Assembly (NCBI GenBank): GCA_013043915.1
Contig: JABEVH010000203.1
Location: forward strand, 1 to 5,097
Direction of reading: 5' to 3'
From: Pseudomonadales bacterium
Lineage (GTDB): Bacteria > Pseudomonadota > Gammaproteobacteria > Pseudomonadales > Moraxellaceae
Length of the DNA: 5,097 nucleotides
Part shown: positions 1 through 5,097 of the stretch, one piece after another
How the letters are laid out: each line of letters starts with the position of its first letter
How positions within the stretch are numbered: position 1 is the stretch's first letter
Notes under the pieces: generated by a model
Told to the model about the DNA's origin: nothing
The model's input: only the letters and a program-made list of their open reading frames with translations
The model's database searches: none
Program-made: the position numbers and the translations under genes

Positions 1-52
1 AGCGCCGATGGTAGTGTGGCTTTTAGCCATGTGAGAGTAGGTCATCGCCAAG
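1..52 (+). rRNA. rrf: 5S ribosomal RNA, 3' end (partial)
   Basis: The first bases match the 3' part of a proteobacterial 5S rRNA. They include the conserved GCCGATGGTAGTGTGG segment, a short helix (TGGC, loop, GCCA around 17-28) and the closing strand GAGAGTAGGTCATCGCC. About 50 of the usual 115-120 bases are present; the rest lies upstream of the window. The exact mature 3' end is estimated at 51-53. This places the window directly downstream of an rrn operon read on the plus strand. Confidence 0.93.
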
Positions 53-68
53 TTTTAATCACCAACAT

Positions 69-97
69 AGCGCCCCGTAAGGGGCGTTGTGCTTTCT
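69..97 (+). terminator. Probable rrn operon terminator hairpin
   Basis: CGCCCC (71-76), loop GTAA, and GGGGCG (81-86) form a perfect six-pair GC stem with a stable GNRA-type loop. Flanking bases can extend it by one or two pairs. The downstream tract (TTGTGCTTTC) is only moderately T-rich. Its position some 17 bases after the 5S end is where an rRNA operon terminator is expected, so the call rests on both structure and location. Confidence 0.72.
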
Positions 98-111
98 GTA
101 GTGTTTGACGT

Positions 112-327
112 TTACGTTTCATTCACTGAAAAATTTTGACCATTAATGGGGGTCATGGGCAGTGTTGCTGTATTGAGTCCCTGAAGACATCCTGCATTGA
201 CGCCCCATTCTTCAGGTCACGTACGAGGCCGATGGAAGGTATAGATTCCACAGGTTTTGCAAAAATAATGCTTGGCCACCTGGGTAATGTCAGTAACCGG
301 CTCCCCCTCGCGGGGCGGTATCAACCT
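112..327 (-). pseudogene. Decayed C-terminal half of a GFA/CENP-V family zinc protein
   Basis: Read on the minus strand, 270-232 gives HYFCKTCGIYTFH, the hallmark C-terminal zinc motif of the GFA/CENP-V (glutathione-dependent formaldehyde-activating enzyme-like, Mss4-fold) family. The cysteines are at 261-259 and 252-250. The frame continues as RPRT, an in-frame TGA at 219-217, then PEEWGVNAGCLQG, which also matches the family, and ends at TAA (114-112). The in-frame stop breaks the gene. Upstream of about 327 the frame hits several stops, and the N-terminal GSCxCG zinc half is not recognisable, so the copy is both truncated and nonsense-mutated. It faces the rRNA operon and ends about 15-25 bases from the rrn terminator. 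Family members are small (roughly 110-150 residues) zinc proteins; most have no proven substrate. The family call is strong from the motif; the exact 5' limit is uncertain. Confidence 0.78.
296..319. other. GC-rich hairpin
   Basis: ACCG (296-299) pairs with CGGT (316-319) and CCCC (304-307) with GGGG (312-315), leaving a small one-sided bulge and a four-base loop. It lies inside the readable part of the GFA remnant, so it may be incidental to old coding sequence. No T-run follows on either strand. Confidence 0.4.
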
Positions 328-370
328 TCAGCGCTTTACCTATCGCCAGCGTGATCAACACCTTCTAGTG

Positions 371-395
371 CCAAGGACTAAGGAAGCATCCTTGG
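371..395. repeat. Inverted repeat with two alternative foldings
   Basis: CCAAGGA (371-377) and TCCTTGG (389-395) form a perfect seven-pair stem with an 11-base loop. The same right arm can instead pair with AAGGA (380-384) across a four-base loop. Both foldings are read directly from the sequence. The hairpin lies in the non-coding gap upstream of the GFA remnant, and neither strand has a T-run that would mark a terminator. Confidence 0.45.
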
Positions 396-440
396 GTAGG
401 TCTTAACGTCCCGTTACTAACGTAGCGAATTGGTTACCGC

Positions 441-624
441 TTACCTGTCCATAGACCCCAATCTTTTCAGGGGGTCAAGCTGGCTTTCGGATTTCACCTC
501 AAGCCCCGGCATTTCCAAAGACCCCAATGGGTTCAGGGGTATGCCGGAGTAGTTGACGTTCTCTTTGGATAGCTTTTTAGCTGTGCTGCCTTGCTTGTCA
601 GTAGGTGTGTGAGGGGGGGGGCAT
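441..624 (-). pseudogene. Possible small gene put out of frame by a C9 tract
   Basis: On the minus strand an ATG at 624-622 is followed immediately by nine C (complement of 613-621). As written, the frame gives MPPPSHTY and stops. With one C fewer (or two more), the frame runs on to TAA at 443-441; the 8-C version would be 60 residues, beginning MPPPHTPTDKQG and ending RLGSMDR. The main frame is open from 638 to 441 without any ATG before the internal methionines. The peptide is hydrophilic and carries two copies of a xPLxxLGSxx unit; I do not recognise it. It lies about 22 bases after the lipoprotein stop on the same strand and has no clear ribosome binding site. It may be a decayed gene, a phase-variable gene, a sequencing error in the homopolymer, or chance. 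Confidence 0.3.
448..540. repeat. Imperfect 27-base direct repeat (448-474 and 514-540), each copy self-complementary
   Basis: The two copies agree at 22 of 27 positions. Both read TCCA, one variable base, AGACCCCAAT, three variable bases, TTCAGGGG. The first folds as GACCCC (454-459) with GGGGTC (471-476). The second folds as ACCCC (521-525) with GGGGT (536-540), and that stem sits inside a longer perfect stem, CCGGCAT (506-512) with ATGCCGG (541-547). The copies start 66 bases apart, a multiple of three. In the minus-strand reading frame here they encode two similar peptides, IPLNPLGSLE and DPLKRLGSMD. They may be RNA hairpins, a protein repeat or both. Confidence 0.6.
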
Positions 625-656
625 AAAAAATAGATGTATTACTCGTCTAAGGCGAG
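625..656 (-). terminator. Weak candidate terminator for the lipoprotein gene
   Basis: On the minus strand CTCGCC (656-651) and GACGAG (647-642) form a six-pair stem, including one G-T pair, with a three-base loop that overlaps the lipoprotein stop codon. A run of six T follows at 630-625, about 11 bases after the stem. That spacing is longer than in a typical intrinsic terminator, so termination here is uncertain. Confidence 0.3.
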
Positions 657-1015
657 CTGTCCGGGTAATGGACGTCATTGGGAATATAAAGAATCGTGGG
701 CTTGTTGGGCTCTCCCCAGAAACTATTAGGAGGCATAGGGTTGCCCCTTGCCGCCATACATTGACCGTAGGCAAAATCATAGTGTCGTTGCTGTTGTCGA
801 ATACTGGGAGGGGAGGGTGTTTTGGCGTTCTTGTCCTGGATAATTTCCATCGCGTAGGAGCGACAGGCTTTATCTTCAAGATTAAATACAGCCACTGACT
901 TTCCAGGAGCAGGGTAAAGCCGTAGTGTTGGACCCGTGACGGGAGAATGTGCGCAAGAGGTCAACAAAATGCCTGAGCAAGCCAGCAGGACGCAGGGAAC
1001 TGTCATATTTTTCAT
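647..1015 (-). CDS. Small predicted outer-membrane lipoprotein of unknown function
   Basis: The 122-residue product starts MKNMTVPCVLLACSGILLTSC, a classical type II signal peptide. It has a basic start, a hydrophobic core and the lipobox LTSC with the lipidated cysteine at residue 21. The residue after it is Ala, not Asp, so outer-membrane sorting is expected. The mature part has two further cysteines (about 51 and 86) and the segment YDFAYGQCMAARGN (about 79-92). That segment resembles the Y..C...KGN stretch seen near the end of many proteobacterial glycine-zipper-type envelope lipoproteins. The C-terminus is proline-rich. An in-frame ATG 81 bases upstream (1096) would give 149 residues but would bury the signal peptide, so the 1015 start is preferred; its ribosome binding site is weak. 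The gene is divergent from livH, with 89 bases between the start codons. It encodes no recognisable enzyme; function unknown. Confidence 0.8.
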   Translation of the reverse strand: MKNMTVPCVLLACSGILLTSCAHSPVTGPTLRLYPAPGKSVAVFNLEDKACRSYAMEIIQDKNAKTPSPPSIRQQQRHYDFAYGQCMAARGNPMPPNSFWGEPNKPTILYIPNDVHYPDSSP

Positions 1016-1043
1016 GGTGAGACCAACCGTGAGTAATTGCACA

Positions 1044-1072
1044 TAGGCAGCAAGGTCAATGTCTACTAGAAT
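1044..1072 (+). promoter_or_regulatory. Candidate sigma-70 promoter for the liv operon
   Basis: TAGGCA (1044-1049, four of six matches to TTGACA) is separated by 17 bases from TAGAAT (1067-1072, five of six matches to TATAAT). Transcription would start near 1079, about 25 bases before livH. It lies in the 89-base divergent gap where a promoter is expected. It was found by eye and the -35 box is weak. Confidence 0.35.
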
Positions 1073-1104
1073 CGACGAGCTGTAGTTTCGGATCAAGCCT
1101 AACT

Positions 1105-2028
1105 ATGAATATATTTGTACAAGAGCTTGTTAACGGTCTGGTCTTAGGTTGTGTTTATGCATTGATCGCCTTGGGTTATACCATGGTGTACGGCATCGTC
1201 GGACTCATTAATTTCGCTCACGGCGAAGTGGTTATGGTGGGGGCGCTGACGGGCATCGCTTGTTTGCAGGTGTTGCTGGCTCAAGGAGAGGCGCCTTGGA
1301 TGGCTGTCAGCCTGGCTACTGCCGTCGCTATCATCGCTTGCATGTTATTAGGCTGGCTGATTGAGCGCATTGCCTACCGACCATTGCGAAGGGCCCCGCG
1401 CTTGGCCCCTCTCATTTCAGCTATTGGTGTTTCCATGGTCTTGCAAAACTTGGCCATGCTCATCTGGGGGCGGGGTTATCAGTTATTTCCTCCCGTATTT
1501 ACCGATATCCCCCTACGTCTGCTAGGAGCACGTATCACGCATGTACAAGTAGGTATTGTCGTGGTTTGTGCTTCGATGATGCTGGCTCTGATGTTATTGG
1601 TACATCGTACTTCCCTGGGGCGGGCCATGCGCGCAGTTGCACAAAACCCGGATGCGGCCAGGCTGATGGGGGTGCATGTGGATCGGATTATAAGCATGAC
1701 CTTTGTAATAGGTTCGGCCATGGCGGCAACGGCCGGCATGATGGTTAGTGCCAATTATGGACAAGGTTATGCCTATATGGGGTTTTTGTTGGGCTTAAAG
1801 GCATTCTCAGCCGCCGTACTGGGAGGTATAGGTAATTTGGGCGGTGCTGTACTCGGTGGGATTTTGCTGGGCCTGATTGAGAGCACGGGAGCCGCTTATC
1901 TGGGGCCGCTAACCGGGGGCTTTTTGGGTAGCCAATATCAGGATGTATTTGCGTTTGTCATTTTGATCCTGGTATTGATCTTTAAGCCTTCGGGGCTACT
2001 AGGGCATCGTCTTTCGGAGCGTGCCTGA
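1105..2028 (+). CDS. livH: Branched-chain amino acid ABC transporter permease LivH
   Basis: The 307-residue inner-membrane protein has hydrophobic segments throughout and matches the LivH permease family in length and layout. The N-terminus NGLVLGCVYALIALGYTMVY and the motif GLINFAHGE (residues 33-41) are characteristic. The cytoplasmic coupling region TSLGRAMRAVAQNPDAARLMG (about 169-189) is where an ATPase subunit docks. Glycine-rich GGIGNLGGAVLGG follows in the C-terminal third. LivH and LivM together form the translocation path for leucine, isoleucine and valine; relatives carry urea, amides or other amino acids, so the substrate is inferred. The start fits the family N-terminus, but its Shine-Dalgarno is poor (GGA about 12 bases upstream), unlike the later genes of the operon. 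First gene of livHMGF; its TGA shares one base with the livM ATG. Confidence 0.95.
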   Translation: MNIFVQELVNGLVLGCVYALIALGYTMVYGIVGLINFAHGEVVMVGALTGIACLQVLLAQGEAPWMAVSLATAVAIIACMLLGWLIERIAYRPLRRAPRLAPLISAIGVSMVLQNLAMLIWGRGYQLFPPVFTDIPLRLLGARITHVQVGIVVVCASMMLALMLLVHRTSLGRAMRAVAQNPDAARLMGVHVDRIISMTFVIGSAMAATAGMMVSANYGQGYAYMGFLLGLKAFSAAVLGGIGNLGGAVLGGILLGLIESTGAAYLGPLTGGFLGSQYQDVFAFVILILVLIFKPSGLLGHRLSERA

Positions 2029-3038
2029 TGCGTCGATATACCATGCTTTTGGCCCTGTTATTACCCTGGATCGTTCATGCAGGGCTAGGCCCCTTCTGGG
2101 TGCGCACTCTGGACTTTGCGTTGTTGTACGCCATGTTGGCTTTGGGCCTTAATACCGTGGTTGGATTTGCAGGTCTTTTGGATCTGGGCTATATCGCATT
2201 TTATGCGGTAGGGGCCTATACCTATGCGTTGCTGGATTCCCCACAGTTTGGATTACACTGGTCTTTCTGGGTGGTGTTGCCGTTGTGTTCGCTGATGGCG
2301 GCCTTTTTTGGTGTTTTATTAGGGACTCCAACGCTACGGTTACGCGGAGACTACCTGGCTATCGTCACCTTGGGCTTTGGTGAAATTGTCCGGCTGTTTA
2401 TGAATAATCTCGACCAGCCGGTTAATATCACCAATGGACCTCAAGGCATCAGCGGCATCGATCCTTTGCCTCTGGGGAGGGGATTCATGGACCAGGGGTT
2501 GTCCGTGGGATCCTGGCATGTGGATGCATCCATACTTTACTATCTGGTTTTTCTAGGCGTTCTGTGGTTTTTATATGTCATAGCCTATCGGTTACAACAC
2601 TCACGTACCGGACGAGCCTGGGTAGCTTTGCGCGAAGATGAGATGGCTGCCGCTGCGATGGGTATACCTTTACGGAATATCAAGTTGCTGGCTTTTGCCT
2701 TAGGGGCAAGTTTTGGGGGATTGGCTGGGGGGCTATTTGCAGCATTTCAAGGTTTTGTCAGTCCAGAGAGCTTTAGCCTGATGGAATCCATCATGGTGCT
2801 TTGTATGGTGGTTCTTGGCGGTATGGGTCATTTGCCCGGTGTGATTTTTGGGGCCGTGTTGTTGACCCTGATGCCTGAAGTCTTGCGTTCGCTCGCTCCT
2901 TTGCTAGGCGGGCATGGTATTGATCCTGAAAATCTTAGAATGTTGATTTTTGGATGTTGTCTGATTGTTGTCATGATATTCAGGCCTCAGGGGCTATGGC
3001 CTTCCCGCTTGCGTGCACGGGAGTGGCAACATGACTGA
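2028..3038 (+). CDS. livM: Branched-chain amino acid ABC transporter permease LivM
   Basis: The 336-residue membrane protein is the second permease of the importer. After a hydrophobic N-terminal segment it shows the LivM signature GFAGLLDLGYIAFYAVGAY (residues 46-64), then TPTLRLRGDYLAIVTLGFGE and the NGPQGI loop. The ATPase-coupling segment RTGRAWVALREDEMAAAAMGI lies at about 193-213. The C-terminus FRPQGLWP is typical of the family. Bacterial LivM proteins often carry a longer N-terminal extension; this is the shorter form. The ATG overlaps the livH stop by one base, and GGAG (2016-2019) sits eight bases upstream inside livH, so translation is probably coupled. The end overlaps the start of livG by eight bases. 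Confidence 0.95.
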   Translation: MRRYTMLLALLLPWIVHAGLGPFWVRTLDFALLYAMLALGLNTVVGFAGLLDLGYIAFYAVGAYTYALLDSPQFGLHWSFWVVLPLCSLMAAFFGVLLGTPTLRLRGDYLAIVTLGFGEIVRLFMNNLDQPVNITNGPQGISGIDPLPLGRGFMDQGLSVGSWHVDASILYYLVFLGVLWFLYVIAYRLQHSRTGRAWVALREDEMAAAAMGIPLRNIKLLAFALGASFGGLAGGLFAAFQGFVSPESFSLMESIMVLCMVVLGGMGHLPGVIFGAVLLTLMPEVLRSLAPLLGGHGIDPENLRMLIFGCCLIVVMIFRPQGLWPSRLRAREWQHD

Positions 3039-3798
3039 CCTACTTCAATTGCAGGGGATCTCCCGCTCTTTCGGTGGCATCGTCGCCTTGAATCAGGTCA
3101 GCCTGCGTGTGCCCCAGGGTACGGTTTACGGTGTCATAGGCCCTAACGGTGCTGGCAAGACAACGTTATTTAATATCATTACTGGATTTTATTATGAAGA
3201 CAGCGGTACGCGGACTTTTAATGGAGAAGTCCTTCCTTCCCGGTGGCCGCCGCATAAATTGACCCGCCTGGGCATAGCACGAACCTTTCAGAACATAAGG
3301 CTTTTTGGACAAATGAACGTGCTGGATAATGTGCTGGTTGGGCGCTATATCCATGCACGAAGTTCGGTACTGGCGAGTCTGTTGCGAACTCGTGCTTTTA
3401 TTGAAGATGAACGTGCTCAGCGCGAATACGCCATGACCATGTTGCGTAAGGTCAAATTAGATCATAGGGCCTCTGATTTGGCGGTGTCCTTGTCTTATGG
3501 AGATCAACGTCGTTTGGAAATAGCACGCGCCTTGGCAACGGAGCCGAGATTATTGGCTCTGGATGAGCCTGCCGCGGGCATGAATGCCCAAGAGTCCCGT
3601 GCGTTGAGTGATTTGCTGGCGCAACTGCGGCAGGAAGGGTTGACCCTGTTGCTGATTGAACATGATATGTCCCTGGTCTCTGGTATTTGTGATCGAATTG
3701 CTGTGCTTGATTTTGGTCAAGTCATCGTTGAAGGAGACCCTGAGACGGTGCGTCATCATCCGCAGGTGATTGCTGCCTATCTAGGAGGCAGCGCGTGA
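3031..3798 (+). CDS. livG: Branched-chain amino acid ABC transporter ATP-binding protein LivG
   Basis: This 255-residue ABC ATPase powers the importer from the cytoplasmic face. Visible motifs are Walker A GPNGAGKTT (37-45), Q-loop Gln in RTFQNIRLF (Q87), signature LSYGD (154-158), Walker B LLALDEP (174-180) with catalytic Glu179, and the switch His in LLIEHDM (H211). LSYG followed by QRRLEIARAL and the AAGMN D-loop region are typical of LivG rather than LivF. A GTG at 3013 would add six residues, but the ATG at 3031 has GGGAG seven bases upstream (3019-3023) and fits the family N-terminus, so it is chosen. It overlaps livM by eight bases, and its TGA overlaps the livF GTG by four. Confidence 0.95.
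   Translation: MTDLLQLQGISRSFGGIVALNQVSLRVPQGTVYGVIGPNGAGKTTLFNIITGFYYEDSGTRTFNGEVLPSRWPPHKLTRLGIARTFQNIRLFGQMNVLDNVLVGRYIHARSSVLASLLRTRAFIEDERAQREYAMTMLRKVKLDHRASDLAVSLSYGDQRRLEIARALATEPRLLALDEPAAGMNAQESRALSDLLAQLRQEGLTLLLIEHDMSLVSGICDRIAVLDFGQVIVEGDPETVRHHPQVIAAYLGGSA
3783..3788 (+). promoter_or_regulatory. Strong ribosome binding site for livF
   Basis: AGGAGG, a perfect Shine-Dalgarno core, lies six bases before the GTG at 3795 and inside the end of livG. It decides the GTG start of livF and is the strongest ribosome binding site in the operon, which may offset the weaker GTG codon. Confidence 0.85.
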
Positions 3799-4505
3799 CT
3801 CTGTTGAAGATTGAAAACCTTCAGGTAGCCTATGGACGAATTCCTGCTGTGCATGAACTCAGCCTGGAAATCAATGAAGGTGATACCGTTGCCCTGATAG
3901 GTGCCAATGGTGCAGGAAAAACGACATCATTAAAAGCGCTGGCAGGCCTCTTGCCCATACGGCAGGGCAAAGTTTTTTTTATGGCACAGGATGTCGCGGG
4001 TTGGTCTGCTCATGAAATCCATAGATTGGGTATTTCTCTAGTTCCAGAAGGGCGTGGTGTTTTTGCAGAAATGACGGTATTGGAGAATTTGCAGATGGGA
4101 GCCTATGGCCGCCGTCTTGATGTGGGTTTTCATCGTGAGCTTTCAGATCTTCTCGATCGTTTACCTCGATTACGTGAACGCATCAAACAGCGGGCAGGCA
4201 CCTTGTCAGGTGGTGAGCAACAGATGCTGGCCATGGCGAGAGCTTTACTATCCCGGCCGCGTTTGTTGTTGCTGGATGAGCCGTCTATGGGTTTGGCTCC
4301 CATTATGGTTGAACAGATATTTGCTTTGATTGCTGATATTCAACGCCAAGGTGTTTCGATACTGCTGGTTGAGCAGAATGCCCATCTGGCATTGCATGTC
4401 GCACAATATGCCTATGTTCTTGAGCAAGGTCGCATAGCTTTGTCCGGTACAGGCTCCTCCCTGTTGCAGGATCAGCGGCTTTTACATGCCTATTTGGGAC
4501 AGTGA
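3795..4505 (+). CDS. livF: Branched-chain amino acid ABC transporter ATP-binding protein LivF
   Basis: The 236-residue second ATPase of the importer has Walker A GANGAGKTT (36-44), the LivF-type Q-loop region LVPEGRGVF (82-90), signature LSGGE (137-141) and Walker B LLLLDEP (157-163) followed by SMGLAP. The usual switch His is replaced by Gln in VEQN (Q194), which is normal for LivF and not a defect. It starts with GTG, overlapping the livG stop as GTGA, with AGGAGG six bases upstream. It should pair with LivG under the LivH/LivM channel. It is the last gene of the operon; no GC-rich terminator hairpin follows its TGA. A run of eight T lies within the coding sequence at 3973-3980. Confidence 0.95.
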   Translation: MTLLKIENLQVAYGRIPAVHELSLEINEGDTVALIGANGAGKTTSLKALAGLLPIRQGKVFFMAQDVAGWSAHEIHRLGISLVPEGRGVFAEMTVLENLQMGAYGRRLDVGFHRELSDLLDRLPRLRERIKQRAGTLSGGEQQMLAMARALLSRPRLLLLDEPSMGLAPIMVEQIFALIADIQRQGVSILLVEQNAHLALHVAQYAYVLEQGRIALSGTGSSLLQDQRLLHAYLGQ

Positions 4506-4524
4506 TGCCTTGCTGTCGCTAGTT

Positions 4525-4533
4525 TGCTACAAT
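4525..4533 (+). promoter_or_regulatory. Extended -10 promoter candidate for the epimerase gene
   Basis: TGCTACAAT (4525-4533) has the TGn element directly before a five-of-six -10 box. No good -35 lies at the normal distance (TTGCTG at 4510 leaves only 12 bases), which fits an extended -10 promoter. The start of transcription would be near 4540, just at a run of eight T (4541-4548). It lies 20 bases after livF and would give the epimerase its own transcript. Confidence 0.45.
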
Positions 4534-4568
4534 CGGGTTCTTTTTTTTCAGGTGGGGCGTCGACCTTC

Positions 4569-4586
4569 ATGGTTGTTGAGCAATGA
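4569..4586 (+). CDS. Possible five-codon upstream frame (MVVEQ) overlapping the epimerase start
   Basis: ATG at 4569 opens the frame MVVEQ, and its TGA (4584-4586) overlaps the epimerase ATG as ATGA. A GGTGGGG tract (4551-4557) lies 11 bases before it, while the epimerase itself has only a poor Shine-Dalgarno (GAG two bases before its start codon). Ribosomes ending here could restart on the epimerase. It may be chance. Confidence 0.25.
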   Translation: MVVEQ

Positions 4587-5097
4587 AAGTTCTGGTGACA
4601 GGTGCGGCAGGCTTTATTGGTGCGAGGACAGTTGAGCGTCTTTTGGCGCGCGGTGATGTTGTCGTCGGTATCGATAATCTGAATGATTATTACGAAGTGA
4701 GCCTCAAGCTCGCTCGACTTCAACGCCTGCAACATGATGGTTTTGAATTTCTTAGCATGGATATCGCTGACCGAGAGGCGATGGCTCGCCTGTTCGCCGA
4801 AAGAGGTTTTGACCGGGTGGTGCATCTGGCGGCACAAGCAGGTGTGCGCTACTCCCTGGAAAATCCACACGCTTACATGGAAAGCAATATTGTCGGATTT
4901 TTAAATGTCCTGGAGGGTTGCCGCCACAGCGGCATACAGCACTTGGTTTATGCCTCAAGCAGTTCTGTCTATGGGGCCAACGAGACCATGCCGTTTTCAG
5001 TACATGACAACGTAGATCACCCCTTATCGCTGTATGCAGCTAGTAAGAAAGCTAATGAGTTGATGGCACACACCTATAGCCACCTCTACGGTATACC
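4583..5097 (+). CDS. UDP-glucuronate 4-epimerase-like NAD-dependent epimerase (5' part)
   Basis: The first 171 codons run off the window end, about half of a family that is usually near 330-340 residues. The protein is a short-chain dehydrogenase/reductase of the extended type. It has the NAD-binding motif GAAGFIG (7-13) after the first beta strand, DNLNDYYEVSLK where UDP-glucuronate epimerases have their D-N-LN-YY-LK segment, and HLAAQAGVRYS. It also has ASSSSVYG (124-131) with the catalytic Ser, and YAASK with catalytic Tyr151 and Lys155. HLAAQAGVRYSLENP and the YAASKKANE core favour UDP-glucuronate 4-epimerase, which makes UDP-galacturonate for capsule or LPS, over UDP-glucose 4-epimerase or dTDP-glucose dehydratase. 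Assignment beyond the family needs the C-terminal half. The start is fixed by the MKVLVTGAAGF N-terminus; its ribosome binding site is weak. It seems separately transcribed from livF. Confidence 0.9.
   Translation, partial: MKVLVTGAAGFIGARTVERLLARGDVVVGIDNLNDYYEVSLKLARLQRLQHDGFEFLSMDIADREAMARLFAERGFDRVVHLAAQAGVRYSLENPHAYMESNIVGFLNVLEGCRHSGIQHLVYASSSSVYGANETMPFSVHDNVDHPLSLYAASKKANELMAHTYSHLYGI

Noticed and set aside
136..354. 72-codon plus-strand frame
   Set aside because: It lies opposite the GFA remnant, has no ribosome binding site or recognisable domain, and the minus-strand reading shows a clear family motif.
448..540. CRISPR array
   Set aside because: Only two imperfect repeats occur, with no third copy at the same spacing and no cas genes.
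290..560. Structured region as a HEARO/omega RNA or insertion-sequence end
   Set aside because: Several hairpins suggested a mobile-element RNA, but there is no IscB or TnpB coding sequence, no transposase remnant and no target-site duplication that I can see.
598..879. 93-codon minus-strand frame ending MPPPSHTY
   Set aside because: Most of it overlaps the lipoprotein gene in another frame and looks random. Only its last ATG, before the C9 tract, is of interest.
605..898. 97-codon plus-strand frame opposite the lipoprotein gene
   Set aside because: The minus-strand frame has a complete lipoprotein signal peptide and a family-like segment; the plus-strand frame is a shadow.
1016..1096. N-terminal extension of the lipoprotein to the ATG at 1096
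   Set aside because: It would place 27 residues before a perfect lipoprotein signal peptide and overlap the likely promoter region of livH.
4506..4550. Intrinsic terminator after livF using the T8 run
   Set aside because: No GC-rich stem precedes the T run; the bases before it form an extended -10 element instead.
4490..4958. Two minus-strand frames opposite the epimerase gene
   Set aside because: The plus strand encodes an uninterrupted epimerase with all catalytic motifs; the opposite frames are shadows.

Overview
The window starts in the last ~50 bases of a 5S rRNA gene and ends inside a nucleotide-sugar epimerase gene. It looks like chromosomal DNA of a betaproteobacterium, probably of the order Burkholderiales (Alcaligenaceae-like). 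That placement is an inference from the 5S 3' end, the style of the livHMGF genes and the moderate GC content; no species can be named from the sequence alone.

Layout. (1) 1-88: 3' end of 5S rRNA and a short GC-rich hairpin that probably ends the rrn operon. (2) 89-640: no intact gene. This stretch holds, on the minus strand, the decayed C-terminal half of a GFA/CENP-V-type zinc protein (112-327), then several hairpins. It also holds a 27-base imperfect direct repeat whose copies both fold, and a possible 60-codon minus-strand frame that a run of nine C puts out of frame. (3) 647-1015, minus: a small predicted outer-membrane lipoprotein, divergent from the next operon. (4) 1105-4505, plus: a compact livH-livM-livG-livF operon with every junction overlapping. 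It encodes two membrane permeases and two ATPases of a branched-chain amino acid type ABC importer. No substrate-binding protein gene lies in the window. (5) 4506-4582: a short gap with an extended -10 promoter, a T8 run and a five-codon upstream frame. (6) 4583-end, plus: the 5' half of a UDP-glucuronate 4-epimerase-like gene.

How the genes work together. LivH and LivM should form the membrane channel and LivG and LivF the nucleotide-binding dimer, fed by a periplasmic binding protein encoded elsewhere. The epimerase belongs to surface polysaccharide precursor synthesis and appears to be transcribed separately. The lipoprotein is probably an independent envelope gene.

The coding part is ordinary. 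The only region that known families do not fully explain is about 290-640. There a gene remnant, a duplicated hairpin motif and a homopolymer-interrupted small frame overlap. I see no convincing new defence, mobile or regulatory system.
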